Notes under the pieces: model-generated
What the model was told of the DNA's origin: nothing
Database searches by the model: none
The model's input: only the letters and a program-made list of their open reading frames with translations
Program-made: the position numbers and the translations under genes
Shown: one piece after another, positions 8,831 to 19,684 of the stretch
Layout of the letters: every line of letters begins with the position of its first letter
How positions within the stretch are numbered: position 1 is the stretch's first letter
NCBI GenBank assembly: GCA_027972325.1
Contig: JAPMOS010000104.1
Coordinates: 50,001 to 114,000 of the forward strand
Length of the DNA: 64,000 nt
From: Paratrimastix pyriformis
Lineage: Eukaryota; Preaxostyla; Paratrimastigidae
Direction of reading: 5' to 3'

Positions 8831-10802
8831 GTGCTGTGATAATGCTACTGGCGTGAGAGTGCATCCAGGGGGCATGCTGGGCGCACTCAGGCCCGCCCCA
8901 GACGATGGTCTGCCAGGACAGATCCAAGGACATGATGAGCACACAAGCCCGCCCCAGAAAAGCACCAACTCTTGGTGCTGCCGTGTAGCAGTGCACCATA
9001 GGCCAGCAAGGCCGCCCTCAAGGACACCCCCACAGTGTGGGTGTGCCCGTGAACACGCACTGGCTGATGAGTGCAAAGACACACTCGCGGCACCGCCCTT
9101 CATTGTGGCCGCGGAGGCATGAGTGGGTAAACATACCCCTGTGGATATATACACCCATTGGCATAGGGCATTCGGATATACAACGGATCGCCCTCATGAG
9201 AAAGCCAGCGGTGCAAGTCTGCCAAGGTCCCAGTATTGGGGTGACGGTCATAGGCAAGCACAGACCCACCCTCAGGTGTGGGTGTGACAGCGCACATGAT
9301 ATCAGACGAGCACCCACTGAGGAAAGAAGTGAAAACTATTAAGCTTGCTGGCGGTCAGTGAACTATCTCCATTCTCTACACCTAGCAGTGCCGAAGTCCC
9401 AAAGTTGTTTCTGACCTGACCGCCAGCTTTGCTGGTGCCTCGATCCCAGTGTGTGAGACCCGTGGGTGCATAAGTATGAGCGCCTGTTCCTGACGCCGAA
9501 GAGCATGTCTTCTCCCGGGGTATGGTCTCGCAGTCTGTTGTTGTTTCTGACCCAGTGAGAGTGGTCTGTGTGAGCATCCGTGCCCGGTGTGGGCGCAGAC
9601 AAGCACCTGTTCGCCAAACCAAATGCTCTTGGTAATGAGTGTCCGTGTGAGGTGTACTACGGGCAGCTCCCCAGTGGAGCAGAAATTCGATGGAATAATG
9701 CCACCTCGCTGTGGGCACCGCGGTCAAGTGCACAGTAGCCCTCAGTCTCGTTTATGAATGGACAGAGTGACCCCAAGCAGGAGTGATCGTGATGGGTCCA
9801 AGACAGGGGTGCTCGCCCTCCCGGGACGGAGCCCCCCCATCATGTCCCTTGGAGCAGGGGATGGGATGAGACGGAGTGATGGGCAGGGACAGGAAGGTGC
9901 ACATGGGTGCTGCGACTGGTGTGTCACACAATGAGGAAGGAGAGAGAACATTCCGACGGACTTTCCCTCTGCTGCTGCCAAGGCAGTCGGCCCCCCTGTC
10001 GCGCCTGAAAGTTGACGGGGTATTTCTCGGCCGGTACGGCTGTTTGTGGGGTGCCCGGGGAGACTGGATAGCCAATGTGAGCTCGACCCAAGGTGGTCAG
10101 CCCGTGGATCCACCATGTGCAGGGTCGCGAGGTTGTAACGCTCCCTCCGTGCGCGATGGTCAAAGGAAGTGAACCCCTTCCGCATGAACGGTACAATGCG
10201 GGAAAGTGCATCCCCCGGGACTTGACAACCTGGTAGTAATTGCCCCAACTGTTAGCTGATGTGAAGCTGAAGAATGCTGCCGGACCGTTGGGGGACTCGG
10301 GGGGGGGGGGGGGGTGAGGAGCCCCTTGTTCAAGAAACCCATGAGGGCATGCTTCCCCGTCCGGCGGAGGCATCATGCGTTCCCAAATCAATGCTGAGGA
10401 ACTGTGCTGAATCAGGGGACCTTCACTCATGGCCTCCAGGGCGAGTGAGTCTGTCCCCGATGGGGCGCCTGCCGGAAAACACCCGAGTGAGATCATTTCG
10501 TGCGAGGATGGTGGCGCAGACGAGTCCCGTGCCTCCGGGTCTCCCACGACGGGGGCTGTGTAGTAGTACTCCGGCTGTTGGGCGATGACCGGTGATACCA
10601 ATTTTGAGCTCGCCCCAACTCGATGTGACGAGGGCGGGCGTCCCATGACGCTCATGCTCGCAATCGGCGCGCATGACGCACGAGCACATTGTCAATGAGA
10701 GAGTTCAAGCCGTGTGCCATGTCCAAAAAGGAAGATAACCGCATTCAGCGTAACCTGGTGGGTGCCTGGGGGAAGCTCCCGCCCCGCGACTTGCCACCTG
10801 GT
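8831..10802. other. Inner part of the left inverted-repeat arm, no gene recognised
   Basis: Many frames are open on both strands but none has a recognisable domain, and their counterparts in the right arm (61,302-63,190) are just as featureless. A segment near 10,218-10,290 recurs in degenerate form at about 10,790-10,860, suggesting older tandem duplication. A run of G residues lies near 10,301-10,313. Confidence 0.5.
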
Positions 10803-11285
10803 AATGAGCCTGAACTGTCAGCGGATGTGGAGCTGAAAAAATGTTGTCGGAGGTGCTGACTTGCAGAGGCTCCTCTCCACAGTATCTGAGTGGTCTGTCA
10901 CCAAGACCACGCGTCCCAGTCCGAGCAAGCAAGTCCCGCGCGCCTTGAGCAACCCATCACGCAGTTCAAACCCGGATGGGAACCCGGCGGGTTGTGCCAG
11001 AGCGATCGGACGAGAAGCCTTCCGAGTCTGTGAGGGTGGTCAACGTGTTCTCCTCAGACTCGAGTGCGCGTTGTCCCGCGAAAGTGACCAATATATCCGG
11101 GCCAAGGGAATGCGCCACCCGGAAGATCATCCAGAGTTTCATTCTCCTTCAGAGGCGTAATGCCCGAGGCGCAATGACCGAGAGATGCAATGCAGAGCCA
11201 GGTGCAGTGCCAGAGAGGCGCAATGCCCGAGGTGCGGAACTTCCCACCCCTGGTCAGTCACACGCCGAAGGGTGGTGCGTGCTGC

Positions 11286-11452
11286 CCGCGGCGCGTCATG
11301 TCCGCGGTGCGTCATGCCCGCGGTGCGTCATGCCCGCGGTGCGTCATGCCCGCGGTGCGTCATGTCCGCGGTGCGTCATGTCCGCGGTGCGTCATGTCCG
11401 CGGTGCGTCATGCCCGCGGTGCGCCATGTCCGCGGTGCGCCATGCCCGACGG
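11286..11452. repeat. 15-bp minisatellite
   Basis: About ten to eleven copies of CGCGGTGCGTCATGC with C/T variation at one position (GCC versus GTC). As the unit is five codons, all forward frames stay open and give repetitive peptides. This is not evidence of a gene. Confidence 0.9.
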
Positions 11453-12429
11453 TCCCCTGGCAAATCCGTGTGGGTCCGGGGCGCGCGTTTCGGGCTGAAC
11501 ACAGTGACCGAAGGCAAAACTGAGTGGTGAGTGGCGATGCCCCGCCTCTTGTGCAGACCACGTCCGAGTTCCACAGTGGTTCAAAAATGTACCCCTTGCG
11601 AGAATTTCCAGTTGAATGACCTGAAGGCGACCGACGGTACTTGTCGTCCGCTCATGGCCGATGAGTGCCCAAGGTGCGCCCGAACGGGTGCGGGAGAGAA
11701 CTTCGAGCTGTCGGAGAATGAGCATTCCGAATTTATGAGTGAAGTGCGGACTGACCAAACTTCCTTCAAGTGGCCCGGCCGTTTATTGAGGGCCCTCGAA
11801 CCCGACTCGCAGGAGTTTTCTTTCAGTCATCTTCAAGCCGAGAGCATTCCAGAATGAGCGAGACCCAAGACCCAGACTTTGCAAAATAGTCCGCCGAAAA
11901 GAGGGGACCCGCATGTTTCCAAGAAAAAGGGGGAGTTGGGCGAAAGAAGCGCAACTAAAGAAGAATGAGCATTTCGAGCGTCCGAGAATGAGTGCAGTGC
12001 TTGGCAAACCCGCTTTGAAAGACCGCACTAAAATAACAGTGTCCAGCTCACACAAGACGAAGCGTTTGGTTGAAAGGGTGAAGGACTGCCAGAGAATGAG
12101 ACTCAAAATGAGGTCCAAATGAGGGGCGAACGCAAAATCCAAACAGACTTGCGCTACGCCAGAACGTGTCGTCTTTGTGGTAAACCAATCAAAGACCTCA
12201 AAGAGACGCCTCATCGGAGCCCTCGCAATGAGTATTTCTCGCATGCAGCGCTGGAGTGAAGCGCCCGTGAAAACGAGCAGCCGTTCGAAGAAATCGAATA
12301 CAAAACTGCAGCCACAGTACTGCATTTCACCAGACGTGTCCTCGGGTGTGAAATCAGGACCCAAGTTCAAACCAGCACGTTCAAAGCTGCAAGCAGTCTG
12401 TATAAAAAACGGTACCGTATGTTTCAGAT

Positions 12430-12560
12430 CTTAGTACCGACCTAGGTACACGAAAAACCCCTCCGAGGTACTAACAAATGCAACAATAGGGTGGTACTAA
12501 CATGTAACACGCGGTACTAATACCTGCAACAATGGGAGGGTACTAACACGTGTAACAGCG
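12430..12560. repeat. Degenerate GGTACTAAC repeats
   Basis: Four to five spaced copies of (A/G)GGTACTAACA or close variants, alternating with TGCAACAATGGG-like words (near 12,468, 12,492, 12,513 and 12,537). Short, imperfect and without known role. Confidence 0.6.
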
Positions 12561-12906
12561 GGAAGGTCAGAACATCCGGGACCTGACGGGGACTGTGGGG
12601 GAAAATAAGAAAAAAACATATATATATTGTTTTTTCACCTCTTGGAAGCTCGGGACAACTGATTGAAGCCTACAAGATCCAAACACGCGATTATTTTGAA
12701 CAATAGACTCTGCCAACGTTGCCGGGTACTGTCGATTCCGAGCAGATATTTATGTCTTGGCCGCGGTGGGACACGGAAAATAATTATTGCTTGGAGAACC
12801 TTTATTTTCTCATTCCTTGATATATGTTCTCATTGAATCTGCATTTTCAAAGGTCAATTCGGATTATTCCTACCTTGTGCGCAGATCGTTGCGCAGGCAC
12901 GAACAA

Positions 12907-13047
12907 CGAGGAATCATCGAGACTCTTCTTCTTCCCAAACCCCCAGGAAAATAGACATCACGTCAGGCAACGCAAAAAACGGCACTGACCACAAATAGAA
13001 AGAAATTCCATGTCAGCTGACACGGATAGTGTACCCTGCCCTTGCGT
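12907..13047. repeat. Left inverted terminal repeat of the DIRS element
   Basis: Matches the reverse complement of 58,695-58,861 over the stretch from CCCAAACCCCCAG through GACATCACGTCAGGCAACGC and CATGTCAGCTGACACGGATA. The outermost ~30 bases differ between ends, and each outer version is found in the internal complementary region. The CATGTCAGCTGACA core is itself near-palindromic. Confidence 0.85.
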
Positions 13048-13279
13048 AAGCACGTCAAAGGGGCCGGGCACCACTCCGGAAGGTGTGGTCAGGCCCAGAC
13101 GCATCCCAAAGAAAGAATGTAGAGAAGAAAGACGAGAGAGACAAAACAAAAGAGGCTTTCAAAGATTGATCAAACATCGGCACAATAAAATTCAACTTCT
13201 CCTCCCCATGAGCCGCCGAAGCTCACCCCGGTAAGCATGTGTCTGCGGAGGGAAAGAGGAGGGTGGAGAAACCTCCGGC

Positions 13280-13740
13280 TTACCAGGTCACGCAAAAAAT
13301 CAGGAAAAAATACAGAGGGGGCGAAGCCTCAGAAAAAGACCCCCGGGGACGAAGTGCCTTCCATTCACTTCTTCCCCCCTCCGCAGCAGACTCCTCAGCG
13401 GAGCTCTTGCCACGGGCAGAAGAGGCGGCCGAAAAGAACTTGCGGCCGCCACGGCCACGGCCACGGCCACGGCCACGAGTAGCACCCCGAGACCATCCTC
13501 GGGTCGCGCCTCGAACAGCAGAGCCTCCGCGTCCGCGCGACGAGACCCAATGTCCACTGCGGCCGCGGTGGGTGTTGGAAACGACCACCCTCGACCCATC
13601 TTCCAGAGTGAAGAGGCGCGTAGCGGCCTTGGGGTGATCGTAGCCCTGCTTGGTCAGACGCCGGTTGGCGTTGTAGACCGAGAGTTCCTTGCCCGGGTCC
13701 AGCGCGAGGGCTGTGTGCGGGCGAGTGTGGTGGTGTTGTG
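13280..13740 (-). CDS. RGG-rich reading frame between DIRS internal complementary region and ITR
   Basis: The minus-strand frame reads LALDPGKELSVYNANRRLTK and FTLEDGSRVVVSNTHRGRSG, then a run of RG/RGG repeats (TRGRGRGRGRGGRK) and a Ser-Ala-rich tail. RGG boxes commonly bind nucleic acid, so an RNA-binding role within the retroelement is possible. I do not recognise the family. A CCACGG hexamer repeat encodes the RG run. A plus-strand relative of this interval may lie near 840-1,400. Confidence 0.35.
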
Positions 13741-13906
13741 ACAGAGGGGGGGAAAGGTAACATGACCTGTCTCCCTCTTCCCCACCCCTTGCTCCTCAAA
13801 ATGGCAGGAAGAGCAAAGGTGGTGTCGGCAGGCTCAGGAGGTGGTGAGGCAGTGGGGCTGTAAGCCATGTGGTGCTCCACGCCACCAGGGAGGCGGGTGG
13901 GAGTAT

Positions 13907-14021
13907 TTCTGGGGGTTTGGGAAGAAGAAGAGTCTCGATGATTCCTCGCTTCAGCCTCGGAGCCTCGGCGAACGAGTAATCAATCTCGACGACCTTCATC
14001 TTCCCAAACCCCCAGGAAAAT
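13907..14021. repeat. Internal complementary region of the DIRS element
   Basis: The left half (CTGGGGGTTTGGGAAGAAG to GATTCCTCG) is the reverse complement of the outer left end at 12,907. The right half (GAACGAGTAATCAATCTCG to CCCAAACCCCCAG) is the reverse complement of the outer right end before 58,861. The two halves meet at GAGG/CTTCAGCCTCGG, so this sequence spells the joined ends of a circular intermediate, as known for DIRS. It lies just downstream of the recombinase gene, the usual place. Confidence 0.85.
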
Positions 14022-14083
14022 AGACAGCATGCCAAAGGAATCACACTGCCTCCCAACTCGTGCCTGCCAAAGGGGGGAACTCC

Positions 14084-15252
14084 CTAGGGGTCCCCCTTGT
14101 CAGGTTCAGCGGCCCCCGACATTTCATGAGGTTTGCCACTGAACCGACCCGCCAACAGTGCCTCGTCGAAGCGATCCGTGACTCCTTCCACTGTGCGACC
14201 ATAGTGCATTTGGTAGGTGCTGGACCTGGAGCTCCAACGATACCTGGTCAGAATCTGTGGCAGTGGAATGCCCAGTGCAGCGGCTTTCGACGGGGCTGCT
14301 GAGCGAATTGAATGGGCACCCCACTGCAGGGGAATGCCTGCCACCGTCATCGTCGAACGCACGCAGTTCCGGATCCAGTCTGCCGAGATGGCTTTGCCCA
14401 CCCTGCACTTCACTGAATTATCCCGTGGAAAGACAAAGAAGGTGTCCGACACTGCCTGACCCGCAACCGCTGGTTCCGTCGGCCGCTTGGTCAGCCACTG
14501 TTTCATGGCGCAGTGTAGGCACAGTGGGTTGTCGGGAGCCCCGACCACCTGGACCCATCGAATCTTGGTGTTGTGTGTCTCCTTCGGGCACACCTTCAGC
14601 CGAACTGAGTGCTCGCACCCCGGCTGGCCGAACTCAAAGCGTGAGTCGGAAAAAGAGATCGAGGTTGTGTCCATGACCCTCAACCCCGCGATCTCCAACA
14701 AGCTGGCGACTTTACCAATGAGCCGATTTTGGTCAAGGGTCGCATTGTCAGCCCATTCCCCCTCGAGCAATTTCAAGAGGTCTGCTAGGTCCCAGATCGG
14801 ACCGAGGTCTTTGCCCCCAGCCGGTTTGTCCTTCCCGATGCCGGTGACGACTTGTTTCACCAGTTTGCCTTCCGGTGATAGAGGGTGGCCACTCATGGTG
14901 AAGTACATGGACAGTGCTGAGCGACGTGCCCCTGCCGAGCCCGAGCTGAGGTCCCTCTCCATGGCCTCATCGGCAATGAACGAGGCGACCTGGACCTCAT
15001 TCTGGTCGGTCGCCTCCGTGATCGGAGCCAGGTCTTTGAGCGCGCATAGCGGCGAATGATGTGTGAGTATTTCTTCGAGGTTTTCTCTGCCAATGACCTC
15101 TGAATGAAATAACCTGCCGCTGCCGACAGCTCCGGATGCTTAGGGGCCCAAGCAGGAGCCTCATCTGAGAGCTTTTTCCGGGCTGTGGGTGTGGGTGTCG
15201 CGCGTCCTGGGGCAGGACCTTTCTTGCCCGGGCGGAACAGAGTTCCGTCCAC
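14084..15252 (-). pseudogene. DIRS tyrosine recombinase (fossil)
   Basis: The main part (14,084-14,962) carries the catalytic-core signature GAHSIRSAAPSKAAALGIPL, with the RYRWSS segment and a downstream Tyr-rich TYQMHYGR region. This matches the R...HxxR...Y pattern of DIRS-type recombinases. Upstream (to about 15,252) an AEKTSKKYSHIIRRY segment resembles the N-terminal SAM-like DNA-binding domain. The enzyme would join a circular DNA intermediate into the genome. It is the only copy in the window that retains the C-terminal catalytic part; units C and D carry only N-terminal pieces. It is broken. Confidence 0.8.
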
Positions 15253-15435
15253 GGGTGTCCCCGCGGCGTTCTGGGCATCACAGGCCCCGCTCGTGGGTGC
15301 TTCCGACCGACCCGGGGGTTTGTCACACAGGACTCCGGGTGGTGCGTCATGGGAGTGGGGTGGTGGTGCTCTTTGAGCGCAGAGACGCTGCCAGCTCGGC
15401 TAAGGTCATGTCCTCTCCCGAGTCTGCGTCGACGT

Positions 15436-17470
15436 CTACAGCTCCCTGTCCCACTGTGGGATCAGGGGCTCGTTGCTCCCCCACCAGGCCTCCGGGTCGT
15501 CGAAGATCCGGGCTGGACCCATGGGGTGCAGCTGTCGGTCCTGGAACTTCTGGACGAGGGTGAGATCCGGATTGGTGAGTGTCTGCCAACCCCACTCGAG
15601 GTGTGCCCTGGCTTGCCGGACTGGGTCCCCGACACCTGTGTCACACAACACTCCCAGTGTGGGGGCCCAATTCCCTTGAGGTTGCGTGTCGTGCCTGCCA
15701 GGAATGTGTTCTCCTGCCGTGGTAGGGTCAGGGGTGGTGCCACTGCCATGTGCAGCATCACTGGCCACCACGGTGCCGATGTCCACACCGGGGTGAGGAG
15801 AAGGGCCTCCCCCGCTGCTCCCTCAACCGTTCCAAGACTCTGAGGATGAGCGAGAACGGTGGGTTTATCCACGGCACTTCTGAGGCTAGGTTCTGCCGGA
15901 AGAAGTCCACTCCCGCCGCTCCCGGTTCCTTGACCAAGGACCAGAACCGTGGGCACAGGTGGTTTCGCGCCGATGCAAAGGCGTCCACCGTCGGTTTCGT
16001 CCTGAGTTTCACCACCGCCCTGAAGAGGGCTGGGTGGAGCTGGTAATCTTCGGCGTCGACCCACCGCGAGAGCCTGTCCGCTCTCACGTTGTCGGTGCCG
16101 TGAATGTGCTCTGTGGTGAGGGTGATCCGGTGTGTCTGGCAGAACTCCCAGAGTGTTCTCAACCGGGTGTTGAGCTGCTGGCTCTGTGACTTGAGTCTGC
16201 CGACTGACCACACGACAGACGAATTGTCCGAGAACCAAAGTACGGACTTGCCCGTGACCTGTTCCCGGAACAGGTGGAGTGACCTGATGCCCGCTTCCAA
16301 TTCGAGCGGGTTTATCGAACTGATGTCCTGCAGGTCCGTCACTCTCCACAACTCGTGTGCTGGGATGCCCTGCTCGATGCTCTGTGCCGGAGTCCTCAGC
16401 ACTGCCCCCCAGCCCATCTCGGCTGCATCCGTGGTCAGGATCAGCTCTGCTGGTGGGGTCCGAAGTGGGGTGCTGGTGGGGTACTGTGCATGTTCCCACC
16501 ACTCCAAGTCCCTGTGTGACTCCTCCGAAAGGGTCACCAGTGCGTGCCATCCCCCCGCGCCTTGATCGCCGTGGACAGGTCGATGTTCAGGTTGCGCAGG
16601 TACAAGCAGGCCGGGCGAATCGTCTCCTGCATGACGACATGAACCCGATCACCGCTGCCAATGATTTGGCTTTGATGGTGGTGCACTGTTGGGTGTTGTG
16701 CGCCATCTCTCTCACCTTCTGTGCCTTCTCGGGTGGGAGTGAGAGTGTCATCGCTCGAGTGTCGAGGACAAACCCCAGGAACTCCAGCATTTGAACTGGT
16801 TCCACTTGGGTTTTGTCCCAGCTGATCTCGAACCCGAGTGAGAGAAGGTGACGAAGGAGTGCCAGTGTATGCAGCTTGGTCTCCTGTGGTGACCTGCCCA
16901 ACACCAGGAGGTCGTCGATGTAGTGGACTACCAAGATGCCGTGTCTCCGGGCTTCCTTGATTGCCACTCTCATGGTCTTTGTAAAGATTCTGGGAGCCAC
17001 ATTCAGGCCGAATGGGAGGGCTTGGAAGCGATATTCCGTGCCCTCCCATTCGACTCCCAGGTATTTCCGGTGAGGTGGAAAGATCGGGATGTGAAAGTAT
17101 GCATGTTTCAAGTCGATCTTGGTGGCCCACATCATGGGCTCCACCACGGCCCTCACCGTCTTCCACCCCTCCATTTTGAAGGAGGGGCAGAAGATGAAGT
17201 GATTCAAGGCGGTGAGGTCCAGGATCAACCTCCATTTCCCGCCGGGCTTGGGCCGCCCAAAAATGGGAGATCTCATCCCTTTGTCCGACCCCCTGGATCG
17301 TTTTCAGTGCCGATATCCCAAGGTACTCCTGGACCACCGCCTCCAAGCCCAGTTTCTCCTCCCCACCAAGTGGTAAGGGTCCCGGGACCACGTCCCCGGG
17401 TTGGGTGGGGGTCCCTTGAACGGGATGTGAAACCCTTCCGATACCACCTGTGTGTGTGTGTGTGTGTGTC
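15436..17470 (-). pseudogene. DIRS reverse transcriptase / RNase H / methylase region, unit A (fossil)
   Basis: RT motifs are plain on the minus strand: LILDLTALN, KIDLKHAYFHIPI, FQALPFGLNVAPRIF, VHYIDDLLVLG (catalytic DD) and EFLGFVLDT. RNase H follows, with LILTTDAAEMGWGAVL, SINPLELEAGIRSL and VLWFSDNSSVVW, then HIHGTDNVRADRLSR. The end shows TVDAFASARNHLCPRF and WINPPFSLILRVL, typical of the DIRS Dam-like methylase domain. Unit A directly precedes the recombinase gene in reading order, so it best represents the original element order. It is broken. Confidence 0.85.
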
Positions 17471-17529
17471 ATGTTTGCAACCACTCCTCCCGGTGCCGAG
17501 CCAGCCTGTCTGTCCAGTGGTGCGGGCAA

Positions 17530-18300
17530 CTAGGCTGGGTGCTGGTGCCAGGAGAGGTAGAAAAGAACGGGGGAGGGACCAAGGAATAGGGTGGATCGAG
17601 GATAACCAGGGAAAGACTGAACAACGGGACAAAGATTGAACCGAGCTGAACCCCCTTGGGACTTTCTGGGGTGGGCAGCGTCCCCATGTACCATCTGGTA
17701 CTGGTGGTGGGGGTGTGTGGGTTCCCCATTGGGTCCCGCCTCCCGGGACGTGGCCCTCCTCCGGCTCCCCTCAACCCCAGATCCGTGGGGCAGAGCGAGG
17801 CCAAGACGGGGCGGCGGGGTGCAGGGACAAGCGCAGGGCAGCATGGGCAGGGGGTGCATGGGCAGCAGCATGGGGGCCAACATGGGCAGGGGCCACACGG
17901 GCCAGGTAGGTTTGCCCGGCATTGGATCTGGCCACAGTGGGGTTGCAGATATGGGCGCCACCCCAGGGGGGCTGGGGGCGGCACCCCCGAACCCGACCGG
18001 AGGGGTGGTGGGGACAGCGAGGCGCGCCTCCGCCACTGAGGTGCTGAGCTTCACCGCCAACCTGCGGAGGGGTGGAGCTGGTAATTTCCGGGACCCACCG
18101 CGAGACCTCCCCGCTGTCACCGTTGGGGAGCCGTGAATGTGCTCTGACTGAGGATCAGGTCCGTCTGGCAGTTCCCAGAGTGTCGCCCGGGTGTCGGCGG
18201 CTGGCTCTGTGACGAGTCTGCCGACTGACCCGACACGTTCCGAGACCACCTTGCCGTGACCTGCCCCGACTGAGGTGACGATGCGCTTCCAATTCTGGGG
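17530..18300 (-). other. Chimeric zone resembling an averaged mix of gag-like and RNase H sequence
   Basis: From about 17,640 to 18,000 the sequence alternates words shared with gag-like type 2 (as near 25,340-25,700) and words shared with gag type 3 (56,300-56,560). From about 18,040 to 18,300 it mixes gag type 3 (56,640-56,900) with the RNase H region (23,590-23,900). Single bases and short words from two sources are interleaved and not joined at a breakpoint. A natural recombinant would not look like this, so I suspect a consensus error. Confidence 0.65.
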
Positions 18301-19440
18301 TTTATTGAACTGATCTCCTGCAGGTCCGTCACTCTCCACAACTCGTGTGCTGGGCCTGCTCGATGCTCGTGCCGGAGTCCTCAGCACCCAGCCCATCTCG
18401 GCTGCATCCGTGGTCAGGATCAGCTCTGCTGGTGGGGTCCGAAGTGGGGTGCTGGTGGGGTACTGTGCATGTTCCCACCACTCCAAGTCCCTGTGTGACT
18501 CCTCCGAAAGGGTCACCAGTGCGTGCCATCCCCCTGCGCCTTGATCGCCGTGGACAGGTCGATGTTCAGGTTGCGCAGGTACAAGCAGGCCGGGCGAATC
18601 GTCTCCCTGCATGACATAAACCCGATCACCGCTGCCAATGATTTGGCTTTGATGGTGGTGCACTGTTGGGTGTTGCGCCATCTCTCTCACCTTCTGTGCC
18701 TTCTCGGGTGGGGTGAGAGTGTCATCGCTCGAGTGTCGAGGACAAACCCAGGAACTCCAGCATTTGAACTGGTTCCACTTGGGTTTTGTCCCAGCTGATC
18801 TCGAACCCGAGTGAGAGAAGGTGACGAAGGAGTGCCAGTGTATGCAGCTTGGTCTCCTGTGGTGACCTGCCCAACCAGGAGGTCGTCGATGTAGTGGACT
18901 ACCAAGATGCCGTGTCTCCGGGCTTCCTTGATTGCCACTCTCATGGTCTTTGTAAAGATTCTGGGAGCCACATTCAGGCCGAATGGGAGGGCTTGGAAGC
19001 GATATTCCGTGCCCTCCCATTCGACTCCCAGGTATTTCCGGTGAGGTGGAAAGATCGGGATGTGAAAGTATGCATGTTTCAAGTCGATCTTGGTGGCCCA
19101 CATCATGGGCTCCACCACGGCCCTCACCGTCTTCCACCCCTCCATTTTGAAGGAGGGGCAGAAGATGAAGTGATTCAAGGCGGTGAGGTCAGGATCAACC
19201 TCCATTTCCCGCCGGGCTTGGGCCGCCCAAAATGGGAGATCTCATCCCTTGTCCGACCCCCTGGATCGTTTTCAGTGCCGATATCCCAAGGTACTCCTGG
19301 ACCACCGCCTCCAAGCCCAGTTTCTCCTCCCCACCAAGTGGTAAGGGTCCCGGGACCACGTCCCCGGGTTGGGTGGGGGTCCCTTGAACGGGATGTGAAA
19401 CCCTTCCGATACCACCTGTGTGTGTGTGTGTGTGTGTCAT
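18300..19440 (-). pseudogene. DIRS reverse transcriptase region, unit B (fossil)
   Basis: Contains the same RT motifs as unit A (KIDLKHAYFHIPI, FQALPFGLNVAPRIF, VHYIDDLLV) and the start of RNase H, nearly identical at base level apart from many tiny differences. It is preceded in reading order by the shared leader with a (TG)n tract near 19,415-19,437. It looks more damaged than the other RT units and merges into the blended zone at its left side. Confidence 0.8.
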
Positions 19441-19684
19441 ACATGTTTGCAACATAGAGATGCAAAACTCCCGATTCCGGCCGAAGCCGGGGGGTAACAT
19501 GACCCCAGTCCTCCCATGTCCCCGCAATTCTGCGGGCAACTAGGGCTAGGGGCGGGGCTATGGTGACAGGGAGAGGTAGAAAAGAACGGGGGAGGGGACC
19601 AAGGAATAGGGTGGATCGAGGAGATAAATCAGGGAAAGACTGAACAACGGGACAAAAGATTGAACCGAAAGGAACACAATTCCC

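Larger units (their letters stand above)
2376..10802. repeat. Left arm of a ~50-kb-spaced inverted repeat (partner 61,302-64,000)
   Basis: The sequence at 2,376-3,342 and 8,830-10,802 reappears in reverse complement, with small differences, at 61,302-64,000. The right arm is continuous where the left arm carries an extra ~5.5 kb, so the left arm was interrupted after the duplication. The right arm runs off the window edge, so the true length is unknown. The arms probably belong to inverted copies of the second DIRS-like family, because the left arm starts just inside that family's hairpin. That attribution is inference. Confidence 0.8.
10803..12906. other. Spacer between inverted-repeat arm and DIRS element, no convincing gene
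   Basis: Open frames near 11,531-11,857 (+) and 11,783-12,370 (-) lack recognisable motifs. From about 12,590 the sequence becomes AT-richer, with a short (TA)n near 12,619-12,628, so base composition shifts just before the DIRS left end. Two tandem repeat zones are listed separately. Confidence 0.5.

Noticed and set aside
8887-10695. Open frames in the inverted-repeat arms (several over 100 codons)
   Set aside because: No domains, and frames are open on both strands in GC-rich repeats. The mirrored copies do not show preferential conservation of any frame.
11783-12370. 195-codon minus-strand frame
   Set aside because: No recognisable motif and odd hydrophobic/Cys-rich composition. Opposite-strand frames are equally open.
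12880-12906. Target site duplication for the DIRS element
   Set aside because: Flanks at 12,906 and 58,862 share no direct repeat. DIRS integration normally leaves none.
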